A stretch of 64,000 nucleotides of DNA, taken from the NCBI GenBank assembly GCA_028716975.1, contig JAQUOU010000007.1, forward strand, positions 89,831-153,830. The letters run 5' to 3'. Positions 42,310 through 50,292 of this stretch are shown piece by piece. Numbering within the stretch: position 1 is the stretch's first letter; every line of letters starts with the position of its first letter. The notes beneath the pieces are model-generated. The model had not been told where the DNA came from. It ran no database searches and saw only the letters and a list, made by a program, of their open reading frames with translations. This stretch comes from Methylobacter sp. Lineage in GTDB: Bacteria > Pseudomonadota > Gammaproteobacteria > Methylococcales > Methylomonadaceae. Position numbers and translations under genes: made by a program.

Positions 42310-42327
42310 TATTTCATTCATGTCGAA

Positions 42328-43068
42328 TTGGAGCTATGGATTCAAACCAGTGCAGTAGTCTTTCAGAATGAATATGCCCCTCAGTTTCGCCAAGCGGTCA
42401 ATGCTGTGATGCGCCAGGCATCAAGCGATTCCAAGTATTCCAACAGATTGCCTAACATCTGGAGCCTAGTTTACGCTTCGGCAAGCGTTCGCTTTTTGGT
42501 ATTTATTATTCTGGCAATAGGTCTGACCGGCTGCAAATCCGAGCCGCCCCCCTGGCGTTTGAGTGATATAAGCGGCCATTTGCCGGACCTGGAGTTTTCA
42601 TTAATATCAGATAAAGAAACGCAGGTTACGGCGCAAACATTAAAAGGCAAGCTGGTGTTAATGTATTTCGGCTTTACCCACTGTGCTGCGGAATGCCCGT
42701 TGGCGATGACCCGGCTTGTCCATATCCTGCAGAAGCTGGGGGAAGATGCGGATCGTGTCCATATCCTGTTCGTCAGCCTCGATCCCGGCCGCGATACGCC
42801 GCCGGTGCTGCATCGCTATCTGGCCTCTTTCGATTCGGCGCACGCGACCGGCGTAACGGGTAATGAAGAGGCTATCGTGGAACTGGTAAAGCGGTACCGG
42901 TCGGCCTATCGTCCCGCCACAGATGCTGGCGCGGCTAACGATATATCCCATAGTGCAGTTGTGTATATTTTTGATACGCAAGGACAGGCACGGCTGTTAT
43001 TTTCCCCAGCGGACCCGGATGAAAACCTGATGAGCGATTTGTTACACTTATTGCATGAGAGCCCTTAA
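42328..43068 (+). CDS. SCO1/SenC family copper chaperone
   Basis: SCO proteins deliver copper to the CuA site of cytochrome c oxidase subunit II. The thioredoxin fold has the copper-binding C-x3-C (THCAAECPLAM) and the distal histidine (ISHSAVVYIFD), and a likely lipoprotein signal ends at IGLTGC. The start is uncertain: a TTG at 42328 gives 246 aa, the ATG at 42409 gives 219 aa, and a later TTG would fit a normal lipoprotein signal best. It neighbours ctaG and faces the oxidase genes. Confidence 0.88.
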   Translation: MELWIQTSAVVFQNEYAPQFRQAVNAVMRQASSDSKYSNRLPNIWSLVYASASVRFLVFIILAIGLTGCKSEPPPWRLSDISGHLPDLEFSLISDKETQVTAQTLKGKLVLMYFGFTHCAAECPLAMTRLVHILQKLGEDADRVHILFVSLDPGRDTPPVLHRYLASFDSAHATGVTGNEEAIVELVKRYRSAYRPATDAGAANDISHSAVVYIFDTQGQARLLFSPADPDENLMSDLLHLLHESP

Positions 43069-43175
43069 AGCTACATTTTTTCTGAGGCAAGACTTCGCTG
43101 ATCGAGTGGTGGCGTCGGCGCAATTACACAACTCTTACTCGAAGCTGCCTGCCCTTTTAATGGCGTACTCATAAA

Positions 43176-43988
43176 ATGGAAGTATTCCTGTGGTTTGTGC
43201 CGTGGGAGGAATCCATTACCTTTATCGCAGTCATTAGCGTGGTTGCAATCCTGTACATTAACGGCTGCGCTGAATGTCATCCGCCTTTTCGGCAAAAGCT
43301 GTATTTCTGGGTTGGGCTGGTTTCACTGTATATCGTGTCTCAAACCCAGTTTGAATATTATTCTGAACATGAATTTTTCATGCACAGACTGCAACATGTG
43401 GTGTTGCATCACTTCGCCCCGTTTTTTATTGCATTAAGCCGGCCCGGAGCTATTCTGTTCGCAGGCATGCCGCTTGAAGGCAAGCGTTGGATTCGAACTA
43501 TTTTACAGTCGCGGTTGGCGCAACAGCTATTGGCCATTGTGTGTCAACCGGTCATCGCCGTCATTCTGTTCGACGGGCTGATATTCTTCTGGTTGCTGCC
43601 GTCGATTCACTTCATAGCAATGATCGACTGGCGCTTATACCGCGTGATGAACTGGAGTGCCATTATCACGGGGTTGATGTTCTGGTCGCTCGTGCTTCCG
43701 CCCTCGCCTCAAAAATCTGCTTACCGGTCAGCAGGCTGCCGTATTGCGATGATGCTGGCGGTGATCCCGCCGCAAATCGTAGTCGGCGCATTAATTTTTT
43801 TCGCGCCCCAAGAGCTGTACCCGATTTATACGCTCTGCGGCCGCGCCTTCACCCATCTGGATCCGCTTACAGACCAGCAGATTGGCGGCTTGATTATGTG
43901 GATACCGGCATCAATGATGAGTGTTATAGGCATAATGCTGGTAATCAGCAATGAATTGCGGCAACCGAAACGCGTAATGAGCAAGTAA
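43176..43988 (+). CDS. ctaG: cytochrome c oxidase assembly protein, caa3-type CtaG
   Basis: A 270-residue protein with about seven membrane helices of the caa3_CtaG family, which in Bacillus is needed for maturation of the caa3 oxidase. Family hallmarks are the histidine-rich FMHRLQHVVLHHFAPFFIALSRPG and the paired FFWLLPSIHFIAMIDWRLYRVMNWS. It is unrelated to the Cox11-type protein also called CtaG. It lies 107 bases after the SCO gene and converges on the oxidase operon. Confidence 0.9.
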   Translation: MEVFLWFVPWEESITFIAVISVVAILYINGCAECHPPFRQKLYFWVGLVSLYIVSQTQFEYYSEHEFFMHRLQHVVLHHFAPFFIALSRPGAILFAGMPLEGKRWIRTILQSRLAQQLLAIVCQPVIAVILFDGLIFFWLLPSIHFIAMIDWRLYRVMNWSAIITGLMFWSLVLPPSPQKSAYRSAGCRIAMMLAVIPPQIVVGALIFFAPQELYPIYTLCGRAFTHLDPLTDQQIGGLIMWIPASMMSVIGIMLVISNELRQPKRVMSK

Positions 43989-44025
43989 TCGTTCAGGCAT
44001 TTACTGAATACCTATTCTTATGGGG

Positions 44026-44246
44026 GCCTCTAAAAATTGCACTTCGACAAGCTCCCTTCGACAAGCTCAGGACGAACGGTGGTTTATTAAAATCTGTAAC
44101 TTATCCGTTCGTACTAAGCCCCATTCGACAAGGCTCTCCTGAGCATAGTTGAAGGGCTCATGACAGGCTTGGATAAACTCAGGAGAGCCCCTTCGGCTAT
44201 GCTCAGGAGAGCCTTGTCGAAGCATGAACGGATAATTTTTAGAGGC
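44026..44246. repeat. 221-base repeat element with 13-base terminal inverted repeats
   Basis: The ends GCCTCTAAAAATT and AATTTTTAGAGGC are perfect inverted repeats. Inside are four or five variants of the CTTCGACAAGGCTCTCCTGAG core in both orientations plus TATCCGTTCG/CGAACGGATA-type arms. It sits between the convergent ctaG and triheme cytochrome genes and could also act as a bidirectional terminator. No open frame of note. Confidence 0.75.
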
Positions 44247-44260
44247 TCTGTTATGACAGA

Positions 44261-45580
44261 CTATTTTTGTAAGTCCTCGCGCAACAGATAAACGTCACGC
44301 GATGTGACCGGCGCGGCCGCATTGCCCCAGCTGTTCCGGATGAAGCTGAGCACATCGGCAATCTCGGAATCAGTCAATTTATGCGCAAACGCCGGCATTT
44401 TCTTAGGTTCAATTCCATACCGGGTTTTTGCAGTTCTGCCGCCCTCAAGCACCAGACGGATAATTGACAAGGCATTTTCGGAAAGAACAATCGGATTACC
44501 GGCGAGCCCGGGAAATTTGGGTAAATCGCCCATGCCGTTTTTTTTGTGGCATTTTGCGCAATAGGATTGATAAATGCCTTCGCCTGGATGTTCCCTCGGA
44601 TGGGTGAGGCTGGTTTTAAAGATTTGCGCTGTCGCTGAAGCCAAAGGTTTGTAAGATGAGCTTTCGGGCGGTGCTCTGAGTGATTTCAGGTAATATGCAA
44701 TTGCATCAAGATCGTTCTTGTCCAGATATTGGGTACTGTTTTCGATAACATCGCGCATACTGCCAAATACCGCCGATTGACCGCCATGGCCGGCACGCAG
44801 AAAATCGGCTATGTCTGCCTCCGACCATCGGCCTAAACCGGAAGCATAATTATTCCGCAGATTGGGCGCGAACCAGTTATCAATCACCGCGCCTTTTAAA
44901 AACTCCGGCGATTTTTCATCGTAGGCCTTTTCCTGATAAGCCAAGCCACGCGGCGTATGGCAGGCGCCGCAATGCCCCAGTGCTTGCACCAGATAAGCGC
45001 CGCGGTTCCATTGGGCATCACGATCCCGATGCGGCTGAAAACGCTGATGTCTGACGAATGCTGCGTCCCAGAATAACAGCGTCCAGCGCTGGTTGACCGG
45101 AAAGGGCAAGGCCGTTGTCGGCGGTGTCGAAGCGACCGGCGGCACCTCATGCATGAAATAATCATACAAGGCATGCAGATCATCATCCGATATGGCCGTA
45201 AACGACGCATAAGGCATTGCCGGATACAAACGCTTTCCATCCTTTCTTATGCCGTCTCGCAGCGCTCTGCTGAAATCGTCATAGGAATATTTACCGATGC
45301 CGGCCACAGGGTCGGGGGTGATATTGGTGGAGTAGATAATGCCGAATGGCGAATTGAGCCCTAATCCGCCTGCGTATGGCGCAGAGTTCGGGCCGGCCGT
45401 ATGACAGGCTGCGCAATCCGCGATTTTTGCCAGATAGGCGCCTCGGGACTGCTGGGCTTCATGCTTTATTTCCGCCTGTGCGTATGACCACCCTGTCGAA
45501 AAGCAAATCGCCGTGAATGCCGCGATCCAATTTACCAAGCGGCTGCATTTTAGACCCAATATGCAAACGTTTAAAACCAT
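44261..45580 (-). CDS. triheme c-type cytochrome (alcohol dehydrogenase subunit-like)
   Basis: A periplasmic cytochrome of about 439 residues with three CxxCH haem sites: CAACHTAGPNSA, CGACHTPRGLAY and CAKCHKKNGMGDL. The layout and the block PFGIIYSTNITPDPVAGIGKYSYDDFSRALRDG match the cytochrome subunits of membrane-bound alcohol, gluconate or sorbitol dehydrogenases. Here no dehydrogenase subunit is adjacent; the oxidase genes are. It may therefore pass electrons to the oxidase. The ATG at 45580 overlaps the upstream gene; a start at 45613 is possible. Confidence 0.87.
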   Translation of the reverse strand: MVLNVCILGLKCSRLVNWIAAFTAICFSTGWSYAQAEIKHEAQQSRGAYLAKIADCAACHTAGPNSAPYAGGLGLNSPFGIIYSTNITPDPVAGIGKYSYDDFSRALRDGIRKDGKRLYPAMPYASFTAISDDDLHALYDYFMHEVPPVASTPPTTALPFPVNQRWTLLFWDAAFVRHQRFQPHRDRDAQWNRGAYLVQALGHCGACHTPRGLAYQEKAYDEKSPEFLKGAVIDNWFAPNLRNNYASGLGRWSEADIADFLRAGHGGQSAVFGSMRDVIENSTQYLDKNDLDAIAYYLKSLRAPPESSSYKPLASATAQIFKTSLTHPREHPGEGIYQSYCAKCHKKNGMGDLPKFPGLAGNPIVLSENALSIIRLVLEGGRTAKTRYGIEPKKMPAFAHKLTDSEIADVLSFIRNSWGNAAAPVTSRDVYLLREDLQK

Positions 45581-46026
45581 GGACTGCAGGGCGAAACAAA
45601 AATAACCGCGCAACCGGTAAAAATAATTGCGACGATAAAAAGCAGGCTGGACATTAGACCCAGCATAGCTAAAAACCGTTTGCGTCCTTCACCAGCGTCC
45701 GGGATATTTTTATCGTTGCCGGGAAGTTTCCGCTTTGGCTTTGCTCTCAGCCAGGTAGTCCATGCGATAAATCCGGATAGGAGACCACCCGTCAAGCACA
45801 AGCTACTGATAACAGCCAGAATCGGGAGGAGACTATTCCACACCGGGATAGATAAAGGCGCCTGATGCGGATAGCAGGCATAGGCGGCGAGCGATTCGCT
45901 CAGCCACATCTGGATAACCCATATCACCGGCGCGCCAAACAGTCCAATTAATGTGCGGATTTTACTCGCACCAGCTCCGCCTGAGGCCGGGGAATTAAAG
46001 GCGAGAGGTTTGGTATCAGGCATCAT
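45571..46026 (-). CDS. membrane protein of the oxidase operon, unknown function
   Basis: A 151-residue protein with about four membrane helices (IGLFGAPVIWVIQMWLSESLAAYA, LLPILAVISSLCLTGGLLSGFIAW, MLGLMSSLLFIVAIIFTGCAVIF). An ACYPH motif lies after the first helix. I do not recognise a named family. It sits 10 bases after ctaE and overlaps the triheme cytochrome gene, so a role in this oxidase, perhaps as a small subunit or assembly factor, is likely but inferred. Confidence 0.78.
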   Translation of the reverse strand: MMPDTKPLAFNSPASGGAGASKIRTLIGLFGAPVIWVIQMWLSESLAAYACYPHQAPLSIPVWNSLLPILAVISSLCLTGGLLSGFIAWTTWLRAKPKRKLPGNDKNIPDAGEGRKRFLAMLGLMSSLLFIVAIIFTGCAVIFVSPCSPWF

Positions 46027-46036
46027 GGCGCTTCAA

Positions 46037-46633
46037 TCAGAGATAAGGAGTCAGGTATAAAGCTGTAAATACAAACAGCCACACGCCATCGACGAAATGC
46101 CAATAAAACCCGCCAATCGTAACCGGTAAATAGCGTTTATCATCAAAATAACCCAGTATCATCCATAGCAGAAGCAATGACAGGATGATCACGCCTACCA
46201 CAACATGCGCCATATGAAAGCCCGTGATAGTGAAATATAACGATCCATACAGATTTGTAGCCATGTTATAGGATTTGTTACTCCATTCGCGCAGTTGGAT
46301 CATAACAAAGCATGTCCCCAATATAATTGCCACGGCCATCAGCGTTATGCTTGAGCGCATTTTCTTATTTTTAAGGCAGCGCTCGCTGGCCCAGATAAAG
46401 CCGCTGCTCGCGAGCAGGATTATTGTGTTAATCCCGGGAATGGCAAGCTTCGGCAAACCGTCGGGCGGCCAATGCTCTAGCGCCTGAGAAGCCAGATAAA
46501 AATAGGAAAATAACAGGTAACCGAATAGCGATCCTTCGGTTACTATTAATGCCAGCAGGCCCCACCAGCCGCTTGAGCGCTTGCCATAGCTGCCTACCGG
46601 CAGTGGTTCCAGCAGCGGCATTAACTTAGCCAT
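46037..46633 (-). CDS. ctaE: cytochrome c oxidase subunit III
   Basis: Subunit III of a haem-copper oxidase, about 198 residues with five membrane helices, as in the shorter bacterial forms. TEGSLFGYLLFSYFYLASQ and GFHMAHVVVGVIIL are conserved blocks, and GGFYWHFVDGVWLFVFTALYL is the C-terminal hallmark. The ATG at 46633 has AGGAG eight bases upstream and overlaps the ctaD stop by 8 bases. A TTG-initiated longer form to 46678 is unlikely. Confidence 0.93.
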   Translation of the reverse strand: MAKLMPLLEPLPVGSYGKRSSGWWGLLALIVTEGSLFGYLLFSYFYLASQALEHWPPDGLPKLAIPGINTIILLASSGFIWASERCLKNKKMRSSITLMAVAIILGTCFVMIQLREWSNKSYNMATNLYGSLYFTITGFHMAHVVVGVIILSLLLLWMILGYFDDKRYLPVTIGGFYWHFVDGVWLFVFTALYLTPYL

Positions 46634-48620
46634 GTTCAGACTCCTTTGCGGGCTGCATAGCGGGGACACTCTGTTCAAGTTTCCTGCCCGGCCACATCCA
46701 CGCTGTCAATGCGATACCGGCGGCGATTGCCATCAGCCCTGCGAAATCCCACCAATGCAGCAAGAGACCCGCGAATATCAATGCACTGAACAGTCCGAGA
46801 TAAAAGGGCGCATAGGAATCTTCCGGCATTTTGAGAATGAGGTCCGGTTTTGCATCCAGCGGTGTCGTAGCCAGCGTTTCCCTACCCTGCATCAGCAAAT
46901 AGCCTTCATCCAGACTTGAACGGGCTTCGCCTTCGTTAAGCCTGTCCTCCCAAAGCGGATGGCGGCTGGCGATTAAAGGAATTACGGCAAAATTGTAGGC
47001 CTTTGGCGGTGAAGGCGCCGACCATTCGAGCGTAGCGGCATCCCAGGGATTGTCTCCGGCCAACTCGCCACGTTTAAGGCTGATGAGAACATTAACCATA
47101 AAAATGAGAATACCCGCCGCAAATAGAAAAGCGCCGACTGATGTCACCATGTTGATCGTATTCCAGCCCATATTGCCGGAATAGGTGTAAATCCGCCTGG
47201 GCATGCCCATAAGACCGGCAATATGCATAGGGAAAAAACCGATATTAAAGCCGATGAACATGACCCAGAAACTCCATTTGCCCAGTGTTTCATTCATCAT
47301 GCGGCCAAAAAATTTCGGGAACCAGTAATAAATCCCGCCGACCACCGGAAATACATTAATACCCAGTAAAACATAATGCAGGTGGGCTACGATGAAATAA
47401 GTATCGTTGAGCTGAAAATCCAGCGGGACCGCGGCCGTCATTACGCCGGATACGCCGCCCATCACGAATAACATTACAAAGCCGGCAAAAAACAGGAACG
47501 GCGTATTAAAAACGGGCCGGCCCAGCCAAATGGTCGCCACCCACGCGAACACCGCCACTGCACTGGGAATGGAGATCACCATGCTGGCTGCGCCGAAGAA
47601 AGATAAGGCCAGGGTCGGCAAGCCCGTGGCGAACATATGATGAATCCAGACCTCAAAACCCAACAGCATCGTCGCCATCGTCGATAGCGCCACAGCCGCA
47701 TATCCGACCAGCGGGCGCCGGCAAAAAGTCGGCAACGCATCGGACACGATGCCCATCGCGGGCAGCACAATCGCATACACCCACGGATGACCGAACATCC
47801 AGAACAGGTGTTGCCAGAGCAAGGGTTTTCCGCCGTTGGCGGCGTCGAAAAAATGCGTGCCGATCTGCCGGTCTAGCCACAACAGGAAAAAAGCCAGACT
47901 CACGGACGGCACCGCCAGCAGGTTGCCTACCGATGCTGTCAACGTACCCCAGACCAGTATCGGCACGCGGTTGATGGACATGCCCGGCGCCCGCATCCTA
48001 AAAAGCGTAACGACAAAATTGATCGCCCCGACCGTGGTGGAAATACCCAGCAGCACCATGCCCAGTGCGTAGACATCAATGTTCGGGCCGGTATTAAATT
48101 CAAGCGAAGAAAAGGGTACATAATTGAACCAGCCCGCATTGGGAGCCTGGCCGAGCGGAAAGCTCACATACAGGAATATCCCGGCGAACAGGAACAGCCA
48201 GTAAGACAAGGCATTCAGGCGCGGAAAAGCCATGTCGCGCGAACCTAGCAGCAACGGCCAGAGGTAATTGGAAAAGCCTGAAAGAATCGGTAGTGAATAC
48301 AGAAAAATCATGGTCACGCCGTGCATCGTGAACAGTTGATTGTACTGTTCAGGCGTCAGCAGCGCCTGATCCGGGCGCGCGAGCTGGACGCGCATGATCA
48401 AGGCCTCAACGCCGCCCATCAGCAAAAATATAAACGCGGTAACCAGGTAACGCAGGCCGATTTCCTTATGGTCCACGGTCGCCAGCCAGCCGCGCCATCC
48501 CGGCAGCGTTTCCCAGAGCGAGGCGAGCCGCTTTTCCGCCTCTGACCCGAGCGGCGCCCGGCCGAACTCCGGCACTCGAATGAGAAGCTCGTCCGGACTG
48601 TTTTTAGCGATAGGGTTCAT
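46626..48620 (-). CDS. ctaD: cytochrome c oxidase subunit I with atypical proton-channel residues
   Basis: The catalytic subunit of a haem-copper oxidase, 664 residues. All haem and copper ligands are present: H100 (MHGVTM), H278 and Y282 (HPWVY), H327-H328, H413 and H415 (VAHLHYVL). D129 and N136 of the D-channel entry are kept. However, the D-channel glutamate of the usual GHPEVY is W280, and the K-channel lysine of the usual GVKIF motif is A356 (IPSAVAVF). A C-terminal extension of about 120 residues adds two more membrane helices. Confidence 0.94.
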   Translation of the reverse strand: MNPIAKNSPDELLIRVPEFGRAPLGSEAEKRLASLWETLPGWRGWLATVDHKEIGLRYLVTAFIFLLMGGVEALIMRVQLARPDQALLTPEQYNQLFTMHGVTMIFLYSLPILSGFSNYLWPLLLGSRDMAFPRLNALSYWLFLFAGIFLYVSFPLGQAPNAGWFNYVPFSSLEFNTGPNIDVYALGMVLLGISTTVGAINFVVTLFRMRAPGMSINRVPILVWGTLTASVGNLLAVPSVSLAFFLLWLDRQIGTHFFDAANGGKPLLWQHLFWMFGHPWVYAIVLPAMGIVSDALPTFCRRPLVGYAAVALSTMATMLLGFEVWIHHMFATGLPTLALSFFGAASMVISIPSAVAVFAWVATIWLGRPVFNTPFLFFAGFVMLFVMGGVSGVMTAAVPLDFQLNDTYFIVAHLHYVLLGINVFPVVGGIYYWFPKFFGRMMNETLGKWSFWVMFIGFNIGFFPMHIAGLMGMPRRIYTYSGNMGWNTINMVTSVGAFLFAAGILIFMVNVLISLKRGELAGDNPWDAATLEWSAPSPPKAYNFAVIPLIASRHPLWEDRLNEGEARSSLDEGYLLMQGRETLATTPLDAKPDLILKMPEDSYAPFYLGLFSALIFAGLLLHWWDFAGLMAIAAGIALTAWMWPGRKLEQSVPAMQPAKESEHG

Positions 48621-48673
48621 ACTCTCTCCTGATTATGTATAACTTTCAGCGGAAGCAGCAAACCCTTAAGCCC

Positions 48674-48788
48674 GTCATACCGGCATGGATTGCCGGTATC
48701 CAGAATACAGGGATGTGATTCACCGTTCACGTATTTTCTGAGTTTACCTCCCTGTAACCTGGACCCCGGCAGTCCATGCCGGGGTGAC
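48674..48788. repeat. palindromic repeat element between ctaC and ctaD
   Basis: The outer ends GTCATACCGGCATGGA and TCCATGCCGGGGTGAC are inverted repeats (14 of 16). Each end is itself a hairpin (ATACCGGCA/TGCCGGTAT and ACCCCGGCA/TGCCGGGGT). Similar GTCAT-CCGGCATGG repeats are widespread in proteobacterial intergenic regions. It is the only element inside an otherwise tight operon and may affect the ratio of ctaC to ctaD message. A 84-codon frame across it is not a gene. Confidence 0.75.
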
Positions 48789-48867
48789 GCCGTTTGCAGA
48801 AATCGTGGAATAATCAGCGTTTCAATGTTAGCTGAAGCTGGTAAGTAATTAGGTACTCTTTTATCCA

Positions 48868-49893
48868 TTAGTTAAGGGTTGCCAGAAACGCCGAAAGATC
48901 AGCCCTTTCCGATGAAGACAACGCGATGCTCGGCATGCGCGACCCGGGTTTAATGTCCTGGGCATGAGTAATCCATTCGATCACCTGCCTGGGATTATTA
49001 GTTAGCAGGCCCGCTGCCAGCAGGCGTCTGGAATTCAGGTGCGTCAAGTCGGGGCCATGGTCGCCGGTTGCCTCGGTTCCCTGGATTGCATGACATCCCG
49101 AACAATGTTCCATAAATTCTTTCAGGCCGTCAGCGGCAGGTGCAGCAGAAGGTAAAATGGCTTTTTGTCGCTGTGCCTCCTGCCAATTTTTAAAATCCGC
49201 AGATTCTTGCGCAATAACTTCCAATGCCATGTGCGCATGCTGAACGCCGCAGTACTGCGTGCATTGACCGCGATAAACACCCGCCACATCCGCCTGCAAC
49301 CATTGCCGGTTTACCAGACCGGGAATCATCTGGGTTTTCCCTGCCAGCAGCGGCACCCAGAACGCATGAATCACATCGGCGCTATCAAGTTTTATCAGCA
49401 CCGGCACGCCGACCGGGATATGAATTTCGTTGGCGGTGACAAAGCGCCGATCCGGATCTTCATCCTCATAGACTACTTTCCACCACCAGTCGTAGCCGGT
49501 AACGGCCAGCGTCAGCCCCGGCGCTGTGGCCGGTTTAGCCATTGCATTGAGCGTAATCATGGCATAGATAGCCAGCGCAAAGAGAACGCATGTCGATAGA
49601 CCGGTGCCAATATAAACCCATGCCAGTCCTTCTTCTTCATGGCCGATGTCCCGAAAATCTGCGGGTTGCCGTTTGCGAGCCATCGCTGCAACCAGCAGCA
49701 CGCCGATAATAATACAAACTGCAACACATACCGTCGCCATTACCCAACCCAGAATCATCGCAGGCCCGGAGGAGGGACCGTAACTGTGTAAAAAATAATT
49801 TAGAGGCGCATCATCATTAGCCGCCAACGCTGAAGCCGGCCAGTTTGCAAGCGCTGCTAAAAGGCCTATACAAAAGTCTGTGCCACATTTCAT
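48868..49893 (-). CDS. ctaC: cytochrome c oxidase subunit II fused to cytochrome c
   Basis: Subunit II of about 341 residues: a signal peptide, two membrane helices, a cupredoxin domain with the CuA site (VIHAFWVP and C-T-Q-Y-C-G-V-Q-H-A-H-M) and a C-terminal cytochrome c domain (CSGCHAIQGTEATGDHGPDL). This fusion is the caa3-type layout, in which the attached cytochrome takes electrons directly from a soluble donor. I use the ATG at 49893 rather than a TTG at 49908. It is the first gene of the ctaC-ctaD-ctaE operon. Confidence 0.93.
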   Translation of the reverse strand: MKCGTDFCIGLLAALANWPASALAANDDAPLNYFLHSYGPSSGPAMILGWVMATVCVAVCIIIGVLLVAAMARKRQPADFRDIGHEEEGLAWVYIGTGLSTCVLFALAIYAMITLNAMAKPATAPGLTLAVTGYDWWWKVVYEDEDPDRRFVTANEIHIPVGVPVLIKLDSADVIHAFWVPLLAGKTQMIPGLVNRQWLQADVAGVYRGQCTQYCGVQHAHMALEVIAQESADFKNWQEAQRQKAILPSAAPAADGLKEFMEHCSGCHAIQGTEATGDHGPDLTHLNSRRLLAAGLLTNNPRQVIEWITHAQDIKPGSRMPSIALSSSERADLSAFLATLN

Positions 49894-50092
49894 AAGTACC
49901 GCCGGCAAAAACGCGTTATGAGCATCCTCTCTCCAGGTATCCCGGATCTGGGCAGCCGCAAGTAATGCAAGGCGCCCGCATCCACTTGTGCTTATTATAA
50001 AATAATATCATCCTCTTTGATTTAAAAACTTCCGTGCGCTAACAGACATAGGAGAGGATTTTTTCTCGCAAGCGGCAAGTAGGTTTGAAAAA

Positions 50093-50132
50093 GAACTGAG
50101 AGCCCTGTATTTGAACTGAGAGCCCTGTATTT
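50093..50132. repeat. 20-base perfect tandem duplication
   Basis: Two identical copies of GAACTGAGAGCCCTGTATTT follow each other directly. They are noncoding and lie just left of the repeat element at 50137. Confidence 0.9.
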
Positions 50133-50136
50133 AAGG

Positions 50137-50292
50137 AAACGCTGAATAAGTCATTAGCCAAGCTTCCTTCGACAAGCTTCCTTTGACAAGGCTCTCCTGA
50201 GTTTATCGAAGGGCTCAGGACGAACGGTTTGTGCTGATGCCATTCGGGGTGAGGCTGTCGAACCATGGACAAAAGCGAGTTATTCAACGCTT
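50137..50292. repeat. 156-base repeat element at the RND pseudogene 3' end
   Basis: The ends AAACGCTGAATAA and TTATTCAACGCTT are inverted repeats with two mismatches. Inside are the CTTCGACAAG and CTCAGGACGAACGG cores of the dispersed family. The right end overlaps the last codons and stop codon of the RND gene, so the element may have supplied its present stop. The rest of 49909-50283 shows no gene. Confidence 0.65.

Noticed and set aside
44026..44246. CRISPR-like repeats
   Set aside because: The units are inverted and direct copies of a palindromic core without regular spacing or unique spacers, and no cas gene is near.
48617..48868. 84-codon minus-strand frame between ctaC and ctaD
   Set aside because: It runs through the palindromic repeat and has no family features.
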